Below, piece after piece: positions 35,225 to 47,290 of a stretch of 64,000 nt of DNA (position 1 is its first letter; each line of letters opens with the position of its first letter). The notes beneath the pieces were generated by a model, which was not told the origin of the DNA, did not search any database, and was given only the letters and a program-made list of their open reading frames with translations. The position numbers were made by a program, and so were the translations under genes. This DNA comes from Linnemannia elongata (Eukaryota > Mortierellomycota > Mortierellomycetes > Mortierellales > Mortierellaceae), in NCBI GenBank assembly GCA_036320915.1, contig JAXBDG010000008.1, positions 1,116,001 through 1,180,000 of the forward strand, in the 5' to 3' direction.

Positions 35225-36577
35225 GGTTGGTGCCTGGGATCCGTTTTTGTTGGTGATATAATCGAGCTGTTTGGGAAGCCAATGAACTCAGGGCAATTAA
35301 GGCGCGGGAGCCGGTTGTCGGTGCAAGGAGGAAAGAGGACGAGGAGGAGTCCGTTCAGGCGACGCGGAGAGTCGAGGTGTATGGGGAAAGAGGGGCGAGA
35401 GCAGAAGAGGAAGGGAGGGTGAGAGGAGGAAGCAGGGTGAAGATATGACGATGATGATGCTGATAATGCGCTTTGAAGTCAAAAGAAGAGGAAAAAGAAG
35501 GGAGACACGAGTTGGAAAAAAAAGAGAGAGAGAGAGGTGAGTGAGGGGGAGGGGGAGGAAGGGGGAGAAAGAAGGAGTCAAGACAGACAGACAACTGAGA
35601 ACAGACAGGGGGTGGGGGTGTTTGTATGGTTGGTTATGTATGGTTGGTTATGTGTTTGTATGTTGGTATGGTTGTATGCTGAATGATTGTATGGATGTGC
35701 AGAAAATAAGGGATAAAAAGAGCGCTGAAGAACGAGAGAAGGAACGAAGGAAGGGATGGAGAGAAGGAGGGAGGAGAGGAAAAGAGGAAGAAGGGAAGGG
35801 AGGGAGGGAGGGAGGGAAGAGAAGAGAAGAGAAGAGAAGAGAAGAAAGAAAAAGGCGAGCAAAAGAGAACGAAGAATATGAGAGAGAGAGAGAGAGAGAG
35901 AGAAGAGAGTGTGTGTGAGAGAGAGAGAGAGAAAGAGAGAGGGGAAGGAAAAGGTGTGACTTTTATGTCGGGTCACACACAACTCTCTTTTTTTTTCTTT
36001 AAATCGGGTTAGCTTCGTTGAAAAGGGAAAAGGGAAGAGGGGGGAAAAGGGAGTGGATGTTCAAGGTCAAAGAAAGGAACAACAGGTGCGTGGTAAAAAA
36101 CAACAACAGGAAACTAGTTCTGTTTGCTCAAGTGTGTGAAAAAAAAGGCGATTGCGGTGTGAATATGAGGGTAAGCTGTATTGGTGGTGTTGCTGCTGTT
36201 GGTTGTAGCAGTGAATGGCTGTGGTGGTTGCTGCCGCTGTTCCTGAAAAATGAGGTGATTGCGGGGGAAGAGGAAAAAAGAGCGAATGACGAATGCGACA
36301 GTGTGATGGAGTAGAGAATAAAAAAATAAGGATCGATGAGAGAGAAAGAAGGGAAGAGGGAAGGGAGAGAGAGTGAGAGAGAAAGAGAGAAAGAGAGAGA
36401 GAGGGGGAGAGAGAGGGAGGGAAAAGAGAGAGAGTAAAAAGAGAGTGTTTGCCACCGAAAATAAAATAAGGAAAAAGAAAGAGAGAAAGAAAGAAGGTGT
36501 CCTTTATGTGTTTCGAAGGAGCCTAATAATGTGTAGCAGACAATAATATATATATTAACAGATACGATATAATAATA

Positions 36578-36586
36578 ATGATGATG

Positions 36587-36618
<32 letters not shown>

Positions 36619-36619
36619 G
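36578..36619. repeat. (ATG)n trinucleotide microsatellite
   Basis: About fourteen units of ATG/GAT with one GGT interruption. Confidence 0.9.
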
Positions 36620-37179
36620 CCAGTGAGTGATATTGTCGGGGATGGGGAAGGAAAGGAGGGGACGGGAAGGAGAAAAGGAGAGAGGGTTAGGGCAAGAAGG
36701 GGGATGATACTTCCTGGCTGACCCATGGGTCACACAAAAGGAAGCAAAGGGATTACAGGCAAATCTGTATCTGTATTGGCATACAGTACACAACAGACAT
36801 ACATGAACATTGAACAGACAGACAGGAAATTGAACATCATAATATCCTTCTTGCATTTGAACAATCCTAATCATCAACAACTAGGAATTAACCCTACATC
36901 TTTCTCTCTCTCCCCCTACAACAAGAACACCGTAACATATTCAAGTACCATCCACTCATCAATGCCTCATCAATGCCTCATCCCCATCTCCCCCTTCTCC
37001 TCCTCCTCCTCCTCCTCCTTCCAAAGTAGTAAATAACATCTTCCTCAATGCCAATGCTAATGCCAATGCCAAATGCCCATAAACCTACGAATGCGCCAAC
37101 TCGCTTCTCAATCAAACAGCACTAAAAACACGCAACGCGAGTTGTTGAAGTCAATCAATCAGTCAATCCAATGTCCGTG

Positions 37180-37218
<39 letters not shown>
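37180..37218. repeat. (CT)n microsatellite
   Basis: A CT dinucleotide run of about 39 nt with one TTT interruption. Confidence 0.9.
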
Positions 37219-37221
<3 letters not shown>

Positions 37222-37558
37222 TGGGTCTTCTTTTTTTTGGCTCCGTCTGTCCCTTCCTCGCCCCCCTTTCGTCTATCATTGCACTCCTTGAATCACAGAT
37301 TTCGCCACTTTTTTCACCCTTCGCCTTTCGTCTTTCCCTTTTTTTCCCTCTTTCGCTTCCTCTTTTCTCTCTCTCTCGGTTTTCCTTACCCTTGTTCTGG
37401 TGAAACTAACCATGTTTGACAGATAGATGTGATAGCTTCAGTTGAAAATGCATCCCTTTGCCGGTGTGTTGACTCGCTTACTCCCACACAGGTACTCACC
37501 ATCGCACATACACACAAGCAAAATGACAACAGAAACAACGAGAGAGTTAAAGCAAGAG

Positions 37559-37561
<3 letters not shown>

Positions 37562-37621
<60 letters not shown>
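37562..37621. repeat. (AG)n microsatellite
   Basis: Perfect AG dinucleotide run of about 60 nt, followed 30 nt later by a run of 25 A. Confidence 0.95.
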
Positions 37622-37625
<4 letters not shown>

Positions 37626-37653
37626 TCAGGAATGCTCAAAATCATCATCGTCC

Positions 37654-37685
<32 letters not shown>

Positions 37686-39128
37686 GTTCAAAATACCATG
37701 CATCCCATTCTCACATATACATATTTACATACATGCATTCACCCTCTCTCCCATTCTTCTGTCTTTCGATTTATGTTCCCCCAATTTTCTACAAGTTTCT
37801 CATGTCCTCTACTGCTGCCTCAGTAATTGCCGTGACATGAAGTGCCATTCGTTTTTCTGTTAGTGATGATTGATAGTTTCGTTGTTTTGGATGATCAGTT
37901 GATCACTCTGTCGGATCAGATTCTAAAACCATTTGGCTCGTTGATGAGACAAGGTCGACCATCGATCATCAAGTAACCAGAAAGAAAAATCGTTGCGTTT
38001 GAATTCTCATTCAACCTTCGGCCAATGCAATCACAACAAAATAGACCATTTTTATTACAAATTCGACAGTGGATAGTGCTGAAGGTGATGGTGGAGTGAG
38101 GAAGGATGAAAAAAAAAATGAAGGTGAAAAGACGTGCCACTTTGTTCTGTTTCGTTAGAAAATAATCCGACCAGAGGGTCATTCTCTTATTTTTTGACCC
38201 GTTTTATGTTGTGTCCAACATCTCCTGTGGTTTCCATATCCATTTTCACCTCCCTCCTCTCTCCCGCCTCTCCCTTCTCTCCCTGCCCTCCATGCACAAT
38301 GGCGTTTTGTTTGTTTTTCGATCTGCTTACAGTTCAATTAACAAAGAGACAAAAGGGCTCATTGCTGTCTGTCTGTTGCTTTGTTGTGCTTTGTTTGCTG
38401 GAAAATGCATCTAAAAACAACATTTCTTGGAGGTCGTCATGAGCTTTTCCTGTGTGAGTCTAATGTAATGCTGGATCAGTGTCTCGCTTCTCGTACTTTC
38501 CCGGAGAGAAAAAAAAAGTTTACAGCTACAGGTATGTAGCCTCTCACTCCATGCACAAACATACACAAAGCATACATACACACACGAGAGCCAAAAAAAT
38601 AGACGTAATGAAGCAGAAGGAATGGGAGTTACCGTACTCTGCTCGCTTGCTTTACTGCAGCAGCGGGCGAATGATTGAGCGGGGGAGGAGATGAGAGACA
38701 AAGGAGTTTCTTTAGGAGCATTTTTTTTTCTCTGCTTTGAGAGAGATGGTTCTTTTGTGCGACCTGGCCCATCCTTGCACATACATATGAGAAGGACACA
38801 TTTTCGGACCCTTGTTTTATTTTTTTTGGCACCTCTTTTTCCTTTGTCTTCATATTTTCTGCGTTTGTTCGTTCATCTTTTTGTGTCCTTGAGGTAACCT
38901 TGGGTTGGTTGTGTATGGTTGTGCCTGGTGTTTGGTTGGTTGGGTTGGCTCTTTTTCTTTTTTCTTTTCATTTTTCCACATCGGACACACGCACACATCA
39001 CGCGCAAATGCGCACATGCAAAGTATCTGGCACCCTATCCGTCCAGTCCACGAGATCGTTTGTGGATTTTTTTTTTTTTTGGGTTTAGGATTTTGGTTGA
39101 ATGACATAAACCCTCAAGCCCAGCCATC

Positions 39129-39161
<33 letters not shown>

Positions 39162-39450
39162 CCGAAAGTGAGAAAAGGGAGACAAAGGAGAGGGAGGGAG
39201 AAGTAAAGAAGAGAGGAACGCCTTCAAGAAGACACACCACTAACGCGAGGTAATTTAGCTCGAAAAAAAAAATATATATACTGTAACCATCCCAAGCAAC
39301 AACAACGACACACGAAGCAGAACATGTTCAGGGTGAAAAATATATGCGGTTTTATTGGCCTCGTTCGCAAAAAAAAAAAAAAAAAAACAGAGAATTGAGG
39401 GAGTTTTCAATCAAGGGATGATTAAAGTTTCGCATGGGGCGAGGCTGGCC

Positions 39451-39480
39451 GGGCGTGGGCGTGGGCGTGGGTGTGGGCGT
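39451..39480. repeat. GGGCGT hexamer tandem repeat
   Basis: Five head-to-tail 6-nt units, one with a C-to-T change (GGGTGT). Confidence 0.9.
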
Positions 39481-39492
39481 AGTCTAGAACGC

Positions 39493-39526
<34 letters not shown>

Positions 39527-39825
39527 CCACACAATCGAAATAATAACAATAATAAAAAATGAACCTTTTTGGCAAAGTCGCACACGCGACACAAAGGCAG
39601 CTAAACTGTAAAAAAAAAAAAAAAACTGTTATCAACTGTCTCCCTTTAGTTTTTTTTACCAGCCTTGCAGTTTGTTTCTGGCTGCTGACATAACTGACAT
39701 GATCATTAGGGATGTAGGCAATAATAATAATAAATGAAAAAAACGGGGATCTGCTGGCCACATCCCACTCGCGCTCAAGCGCTCCAAGGGGCCTGATCTA
39801 GGCGCTTCGTGTGAGAGATCGGTTT

Positions 39826-39865
39826 GATTTACCATGATTTACCTCGATTTGCCTCGATTGCCTTG
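39826..39865. repeat. 10-bp imperfect tandem repeat
   Basis: Four units of ten bases, gatttaccat, gatttacctc, gatttgcctc and gattgccttg, drifting step by step. Confidence 0.85.
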
Positions 39866-40008
39866 AATTCTTTAGATTACTTTTGGTTCACACATATGTC
39901 TACCTGCTTCGATCTGCATGTAAGGATTGGATTGAGTGGATAGATGGAGAAGAGGAGAGAGTAGGCAGTAAAAGAGTTTTTTTCCTTGCATGCCGATAAA
40001 CACTAACC

Positions 40009-40042
<34 letters not shown>

Positions 40043-40669
40043 TATTATTTGCACAAGTCGCGTTTCTACAAAAAGACATGCAAAGCCATATAAACCTGAA
40101 GGCGAACAGACAAAGCGACAGCGCGAACAGAAGGAAGGGATCTGGATGGAAAGACAATTCACATGGAAGGAGAGAAAGAGACACGCAAGTGCGCACATGT
40201 ACGCATTAAGGCAAAGAGAGGAGAGAGAGATGGAGGGTCTGAGAGACCCCTTTTTCTCCTCTCCTGCTCCTCCTCCACTTCCTTCGCTCCCTGATTATCT
40301 TCGTCCTCGTCCTTCGCGCTTCCTTGCATAGAGGTAAGGTCTACAACATGCACTCATCACCCCGCATGTTGTCATTTGTCCAAATTCCTCACCACGAAGG
40401 GAGAATAAGCCATGTATCCTAGGGGTTACAAAAAATAGCTGATTTCGACTTTTTGTTCGCCCCTTCCCTTTCTCTCTCTCTCTCTCTCTCTCCTTTACAC
40501 GATCTGCAAATGCGCTTTTTCGTTTATTTTGGTTGGCTGCTGCCGCTGGCCTCTCCCTCTCTCTCTCTCCTTGCTCGCTCGCTCGCTTGCTCGTCTGCCT
40601 ATCCAAGGGCCTCTCAGTCTTTTCTCTCCCTGTCCCCTTGCTTTTTAATGCGATTCGATTTTTTTTCTT

Positions 40670-42050
40670 TCAGATAACGCCCTCCAAGCAGTGGCTCTTG
40701 CGGTACAAGATGTCATAGTGTCCCGGGCGATAGAGGAGCACCAACGGCGGCATATACGGAGCAGTATCGGGCAAGAACGGCAAAAAGTTGACCTCATCCG
40801 CTGCCTGGTTCCCACTCAAATAAGCCACCTCGATCGACACATGAGTAGCCTTTGTCAACGCAATCAGCATCATTTCTTCAGACTCTCGTCCCATGGCTTC
40901 CACATGCATCGAACAGAACTCGTCCATCGTCTGACCAAACTCGAGGAACGGCGCATAATCGTCCTGATGTGTCTTTAAGAATGCCGACGCCACCAACCGG
41001 AAATGCATTACAATCGAGTTGGAAATTTCGTCGTTTTGGAAGGCTGTCAAAAGCTCCTCAGAGGTGAAATGGACCAGGTTCTGGAGCGTCTCAAGAGTCA
41101 CCTGGTAAAAATCCTCGAATGCGAGCAACTCAAACTGTGCTGCGAGTAAGAGGTCTTTGGTCTCTTCAATCGTCCTGACCGCATTCGCATGCAACTCTGG
41201 CTTCGACTTGATCGCCAACATCACACGCTCGAACCAAGCAAACGCGAATGCTATATTTTGTAATATTCAATAACGGATATAACACATTAGCACTCGCATG
41301 CTGAATGACGACAACCGCGTCACGATCTCTGCTTAGTTCTCTTTCATACGTTACCTCGGTAGAAGCAGTTGCCTATGACATACCATGATGACATCGAAGG
41401 GCACAAAATAGAAGAAAATGAAAAGTGAGGTGCAGCGAAATGGTTAGCAAGCTAATAAACGGAGCTACCGAGGTATAGCTCCAAAACTAGGCCAACTCCA
41501 TTCATTCAGCCATGAACGTCCTGAGCACGAGGTGGAGAGCAAGGAGGAAGAACTCACCATCGCCCCTTGATCGCCTCATCCTGTCATGAGTATCCGACAA
41601 GTTCTAAAGTAAAACAAGACATCAGGCGAAAGAGCAAAGAAGCGATACGTTAGTCAAACCAGTCATATCTTGACAAAATACATCAAGTAACCTCACGCTT
41701 GACTATTCTCCACTCCATTATGAACACCCACAGCATACCTGGATCTTCTTCTTGAAGGCTTCACTACCGTTCTCATACTCTTCAGCAAGCTCCAAGAGAT
41801 CTACTGAGTGATCCACCAACGGGTGCGCATTCGCCTCCTCATCTTTGATGGCCTGCATTTGTGTCAGAATCTGCTCGTCCGTCAATTGTACTTCCTGGCC
41901 CTGTCCTTGTGCTCCTGATACTGGGACTGCTCCAACAGGGTTGGCGATTGCGCCGGCAGTGACGGGGACTGCGCCAGCGCCTACAAAAGTGGTAGCTGCG
42001 GCGGTCGGGATGGGTGCATCGGTTGGTTCGGGGACAGGTGTCACAGTCAT
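40670..42050 (-). CDS. OTUB1: Otubain-type deubiquitinase (OTU family, OTUB1-like)
   Basis: Exons 42050-41739, 41603-41558, 41372-41355 and 41250-40670 give 318 aa. The N-terminal 60 residues are Ala/Pro/Thr/Val-rich and variable. The core starts at QAIKDEEANAHPLVDHSVDL. The catalytic loop reads RSRGDGNCFYRAFAFAWFE with Asp119 and the nucleophile Cys122. The C-terminal part has the EVAYLSG strand and the signature VLLYRPGHYDILY with catalytic His303. Human OTUB1 is 271 aa, so the extra length is the N-terminus. It should cleave ubiquitin chains (Lys48 preference in OTUB1). The third exon is only 18 nt and codes the NCFYR segment around the catalytic cysteine. Family call is very firm. Confidence 0.93.
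41355..41372 (-). other. 18-nt microexon carrying the otubain catalytic Cys
   Basis: Flanked by atag on the 5' side and gtaacg on the 3' side (sense). Its 18 bases complete Gly120 and encode Asn-Cys-Phe-Tyr-Arg plus one base of Ala126. Skipping it keeps the frame but removes the active site. Confidence 0.8.
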
Positions 42051-42457
42051 TTGTTGGGTTGTCCTTGGTTTGGTGTGATGAGTTTAAAAGAAGAACGGTG
42101 AAAAGGAAAAAAGTTGATGCTCAAAAGTGGAGTGGGTGTGAATGCAAAAAAAGTGGGAAATGACGCGCGAACCATGGGATGGGTGCAGGGAAACCCTATT
42201 TCTGTGCTAGGAAATAACGCGTACATTCGCGTTAATTCCCGTTTGGATTGAAACAGGGCGAGGATACTGATCTGCACCTCTTACTTTTCTTCTCACGACA
42301 CGCTTGCCGCTGTTGTTACATACTTCCCAAGCGCATGCGCAGTGCATTGACTGAAGATATAGAATGTATTGAATGGATAAAGGACAGGGGCGTTTCTATG
42401 GTGTAAAAAATAGGTCATAAAGAGTTGTACAAGTGGAGGACGAAGGCGCGATATCAC
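42051..42457. other. Short spacer between Sac1 stop and otubain start
   Basis: About 400 nt holding the otubain promoter and leader (same-strand neighbours). No gene or clear TATA seen. Confidence 0.5.
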
Positions 42458-45400
42458 TTATGCCTTGACGTAAGGCAAAGGGACCAGCTTGGGCCAGTTG
42501 ACATACTGAATGCCATTGGCGATCAAGAACTTGAAGACGTAGGTAATAATGGCGAGCCAGAAGGAAGCAAAGAGAATGACAGCCGTGCTCAGAGAGTTCT
42601 CGGGGAGGATGATCGATCCAACAAGCATGGCGGCTCCGACCAACAACACAACGGGTAGGGCCTTGATCTGCAAAGGACGGTTATCAACCAATGGGTATGA
42701 TCCCGAGGGGTTGACATCGTAATTAAGGAACAAATCGTATGCGTCCTATTTTCCAAGCAATAATGAGAAACGATTGAAGGATTAGGTTTCTCCTCTAAGT
42801 AATGCCAATAAATTGGTGGCGAAAGCAATTAGCGGCAAACCTCACCTGGCGAGTTCCATCCAAAAAGTTGTTCTTGACATAACGAACAATTGAGTTCTGG
42901 AGATCCTGCATTGCGCCAGCCTTGGTACGGTTTCCGGTTCTCGTAAAGTCGGTCTTCAATGCTCCAGTGCCTGAGTAGGCACAGCTGATGACATCGGCGT
43001 TGTCAGCCCAAACTATGTATATTGTTGAAACGAGATACGTTTAGAAAGTGGCTATGACCACTCGAGACAAATAAAGCAGTGCGAGAAGACATAAAGGGAC
43101 ATGAGACTCGGGATTGCTTACCATTGCGGAACTCGAACTCGAAGTCGTCAAAGAGCTCAAACTTCTCGTCGGCACCAAGGATGCCAATGTCGCGGAGCTG
43201 ACGGTTCAACACCCACCGAGAAACGACGGACTGGACAACATTGGTTCTGTCCAAGCAGTCCATGCAATTGGTGCGAACAACAGAGGTCTGTTTCAGGAGA
43301 ACCTTTTCAACGCCATCCTTGCCAAAAACAGCCTTGAAGGATCTATTAGACCAGAAATTGAACATATTGAAAGTGTGAGAACTCATTGCCAAACAATGAC
43401 CATCGTCATGCATAAAAAGCAGATCAAAATGAAAGACGTACCCTTGAGCATGGAGTTCCGACTGGAAGTGGTCCAAAATCAAAGCAACGCGGTGCCATCT
43501 CATCTTGCTGCACTCGTGATGGAAGTCAAAGTGAAGATATTTGATATCTTTGTCATTCAACGTGCTGATGTGCTTGGTAAAGGCATCGGCCATGGGCTTC
43601 TCGTAACCCTTGTTGTTAACCAAGTTGATAACAAGCTGGGGTCCGTAGAACGTCTTCTGGGTCTCAAAGTGAGTACGGAAGGAGTTCTCCTACAATTATT
43701 AAAAAAGAAATGGTGGCAGAGTTAGAGAGCGCTCATGTAATGCAGAAATGAGGCATCACTCATAAAATATAAATGAAAAGGCAGAGAACATTGCATCCAT
43801 TGCGACTTACGGTCTCGGGATTGTTGAAGATCTGGAGCTTGGGGGTATACTTAATGTTGTTGATCTGGGTCCAGTAGATGGGGATGGAGCCACGGGTCTG
43901 GACATGGGCCAAGAAGATCTTGCCACCCGGAAGAGCCGAGGCAGCACCATCGATGTCAGCGTCGGCAACAAGAATCTGCTCGGTCTCGTTGAAGTTGGAG
44001 ACGTTACCATCAGCATCGACACCGCGGGAGAAGTAGCGGGTACCGGCACGGTGACGGGATCGGCGAGAGATGACAACGAAAGTGAAGGGCTTCTTGTTGA
44101 TCTCGGCAGTCTTGATCTCGGCGAAGCCATTGACGACGGGCAAAATAAATCTGCTCAACTAATTGTCCAATTATCCAATTATCCATGCAAATGAGGGAAA
44201 CAAACATCGATACGAGAGTTAGTGCATGTGTCTATGGAGAATGGACTTTGATTCTCTCGTAGAATGTGTCCGTTTCACTCCAGAGTCATGCAACTTACAT
44301 CCTGGTCCTTGTTCTTGGTGGTATGGTCAATGAACTTTGACTGAAGGCGCTTGTTCCAGAAGAATCTCTCATCAGCCTACAATATCATATATCATATATC
44401 ATATATCATATATCATATAAGGTAAAAGGCGATAAGGGTTAGAATAAGTGAATAAGCACTTCTTTTCCACAAGAGCTCAAGGTTGCAAGGAAGACTTACG
44501 CGCTCCCAGATGGGCTGGGTGTTGCCCTTCAACTCGGCCTGGCGCTGAAGACTGTGAGTCAACTCATAGTCGTACGAGAAGTTGAACTTTCCAGACTGGA
44601 GATGCGAGTGGAGGAGAGACAAATACGACGCCTCCTCTCCTACCTAGCGAGATCATGACACAGTTATGAATTGATTAATTACGACGATGCCTTTTTTGTT
44701 ACTATGCACTCCTATTGCTCCGTAGATGCCAGAAGCAGTTGCGCCATACCTGCGCCTCGGTCAATGCGAGTGTGTTGCGGGAGAGAGGAAGGACCTTGTA
44801 GTCTTTGACTTTGTAGATGTCCTTTGTGCCAATCTGACCAGCCTTGGACCGCTCAGTAATGACAACCATGTACTCGCCTGAGAATAGATGTGGAGAATAA
44901 TGAGAGGTCAGTCAATTGGAGTCATGCGAACGGCTGACAAAGAGACAGCCTTAATAGGTAGCAAATAACACCTTTGGGCAACTCCTGATCGAAATACAAA
45001 ATAGCATGAACACTCACCAGCCAAGAGACGAATAAAGCCGATAACACCATAGATGGTCAGCACCTCCTCGTCCGAGGGAACAGCAGATGCAGGGGCTAAT
45101 CCATTCCAAGGGGGTGGAGATAAAAGGGATAACAGAGCCATTGGTTACTTAGTCACAAGAAAGGTTTTTGGGCCGAACAAAAGGATATTTGCCTTAGTAG
45201 CAGGGTTCATGAAGTTGTGTTGATGTCCGTCAATTGTATTCTTACAGTTCAATTGAACGTTTCCGGTACTGCGCTGGATGACGACGTTCTCGGATGCGGT
45301 AGATGAGTCGGCATTGATGGGCTGAAGGGTGAATGTGTCGGCGCTCGTGTAGCTGTTTGTGATGAAAACAAAGAGAGTTTATAGACGTTAGAATGAAAGT

Positions 45401-45477
45401 GAGATGGGGTGAGTAAGAATGCTGGTCAAAGGGGTGTGATGATGAACTTACAGCTTGAAGGAGGAGTAGAGGGCCAT
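42458..45477 (-). CDS. SAC1: Phosphoinositide phosphatase Sac1
   Basis: Eleven exons give 610 aa (yeast Sac1 623): 45477-45452, 45352-45246, 45095-45018, 44877-44750, 44643-44500, 44376-44299, 44158-43811, 43689-43442, 43342-43122, 43012-42846 and 42745-42458. The Sac domain includes [20 protein letters not shown] and [17 protein letters not shown]. It also has [21 protein letters not shown] and [12 protein letters not shown]. The catalytic CX5R(T) motif sits in [16 protein letters not shown], with Cys412 and Arg418. Two C-terminal membrane helices ([19 protein letters not shown] and [20 protein letters not shown]) anchor it to ER/Golgi. It dephosphorylates PtdIns4P. There is no KXKXX-type ER signal; the C-terminus is LVPLPYVKA. 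Intron 6-side sequence holds a 7-bp tandem repeat. Confidence 0.96.
44383..44420 (-). repeat. 7-bp ATATATC tandem repeat in a SAC1 intron
   Basis: About five units of a 7-nt ATATATC-type repeat directly adjoin the acceptor side of SAC1 exon 6, with the last unit within 10 nt of the exon. Confidence 0.9.
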
Positions 45478-47290
45478 TGCTGCGGTGTGGTTGTGTTGGA
45501 GGGGAGAGTGTGGGTGATGAGTTGTTGAGGCCAGGGGACGTTGAGAGTAAAAACGAAAGAAGAGAGAGAGAAGAGGTGCAAGGTAAAGAAGAAGAAGAAG
45601 AAAAGAAAAGGAACAAAATGAATGCGCGCGAGCCATTAGAATCGTCTCTTGGACTTTTTCCAGGCACACATGAAAGTGTGAAATTATCCCGACAGATACG
45701 ACAGACAGGTTTTGCTCATGTCCAGTGCGCACTTTTGGGTAAGGAATCTATGTGTGTGTTATGTGAGCATTGGGGTAGTTCTTTCTTCTTTTTGTGGTGG
45801 TTTATCTGTTACCTTCAACTCTCTTTTGCAGAGTCAATTGGTCCTCACTTTGCTTGTTTGTGTCTCTCGCCTGTCCATGCCCACCTGGGCATGTCGTCTA
45901 TCATGGGGAGTATGCTCGCTTAACGATCCTTGTCTGACTGACCCTCGCTGCCTGTGTGTCAAATGATGGAGGTGAAGGTGTGCGTTATGGTGGATAGACA
46001 GAACTGTCACTGTCTTTCCTCTCTAACGGCTTATTCCTGTCCATTCTCTACCACCCACTGGTCATGGACTCTCGATCTGAGTCGAGCCAGTCCGACACCA
46101 TACTTTGTGGACCTTTTGTTTGACGAATGGGCTGCTACTGGTATGTTGATTATCACGTTGGTTTTTACTTTCGCATGTACCTTCCTCAAGGTTTGCGCTG
46201 GTCTGGTTTCTTCTCACTTTTCTGAATGTTGTTGCTTTGTTTTGATGCTCATAATTCTCTATTCATATGGCACCATGGGCACACACACACACACATGCAC
46301 GGAGGCTGTTTCTAGTTTTCTCTCTCTCTCTCTTTCATTTTCATTTGCCTTATAAAGTGAACCTCGAGATAACATTGTCCTAAGAATAATATATCCCTTC
46401 ACCATTCATTTTTATCAGAGCACTCACACTCTCTTTTTGTTTCCTGCACCAACGGATTCCTCTCTTTTATTCGATCCAGGGCGGCACCCTTTTCATATGT
46501 TGACTTGCAGCTTCTTTCTTTGCAGAAGACGCTTTGTTATTTATAATTTCATTCTTCCCCAACATTGTTGTTTGTTAACTAATTACCCTCCTCTCGTCCT
46601 TCTTTCTCCCTGTCCATTATTTCCGCCACGTTTCCTTATTTTTCTTCCTTTTGCCAAAGTCAAGGTCACATGTACCCCTCTCCTTTGCTCTTCGCCACAT
46701 AAAAAGCAAAGTGGACTTGTCTTCTTTCTTTCCCTCTTCCCTTCCGTCTTGTATGATGGTCATAATTGTAGTTTGTTTGCTATCCAGTCCACACCATTTA
46801 CCCATTTAGCTCTATTATTGCCACCAATTTCATGAAATTGTTCACATCAGCGATGGCTGTGGCTTGTGTCAGCCATGACCAGTCTCGCAAAAATAAATCT
46901 TCCCCCACACCATCATCTCTCGGAAACGACTAGTTTGGAAACCCCTTGCACAGGCACACTGTCCAGTCAGGAACACGTCAAGACATCAACGTCAACAACA
47001 GCCTGTTTTTTATCTCCCTTTTATGACTTAGCTTTCTTGCTTCTTTCTTCCTTTCCTCTTTCCCTTTTCTCTCCAACTCTCCAACTTTCCCCCCTCTCCC
47101 CACCTTTTCTTGTACTTTTTGCTCGCTCCATCCTCTTTCAGGCGACCAAACAGTTCAGATCTCTCCCCTTCACTCATTCTACTCACCTTGATCAACACTA
47201 ATCCATCAGTTTCAATGCACAAGTGCATATAAAACCCTCTCATAACCCTCCCTTTCAATACCCATCCCCACCTATATCATATCTATTATC
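45478..47290. other. Divergent intergenic region, no gene seen
   Basis: Upstream of both SAC1 (-) and the 2-oxoglutarate dehydrogenase gene (+). CT-rich on + at 46990-47145 before the latter. Open frames are hydrophobic or low-complexity translations without recognisable domains. Confidence 0.6.
47228..47234 (+). promoter_or_regulatory. TATA box of the KGD1 gene
   Basis: TATAAAA 57-63 nt before the ATG at 47291, after a long pyrimidine-rich tract. Confidence 0.5.

Larger units (their letters stand above)
35225..40669. other. 5.4-kb microsatellite-rich, gene-poor region
   Basis: The longest stretch without a gene. It contains purine-rich tracts (35390-35960, 36330-36500), (ATG)n at 36578-36619, (CT)n at 37180-37218, (AG)n at 37562-37621 and several A or T runs of about 25-30. 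A 6-bp GGGCGT repeat lies at 39451-39480, a 10-bp repeat at 39826-39865, and (CT)n near 40471-40492. Frames are Arg/Glu or Ser/Leu low complexity. It is upstream of the F-box-like gene and downstream of otubain, so part may be a long promoter or 5' UTR. Confidence 0.6.

Noticed and set aside
37380..37500. ATGs and splice-like sites after the CT repeat, as a possible small gene
   Set aside because: First ATG stops after four codons. The second runs into the AG microsatellite as Arg-Glu repeats.
38299..38442. ATG in good context (cacaATGG) after a CT-rich tract, 47 codons, hydrophobic
   Set aside because: Tract and context fit the local promoter pattern, but there is no domain, intron signal or TATA. 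Too short to support.
39750..39825. Possible tRNA-like hairpin (GCGCT...AGCGC stems)
   Set aside because: Does not form a cloverleaf with T-loop and anticodon positions; no A/B box pair found.
40660..40680. Perfect-looking + strand 3' splice site (T-rich tract then cag)
   Set aside because: It overlaps the reverse complement of the otubain stop region and has no + strand exon downstream.
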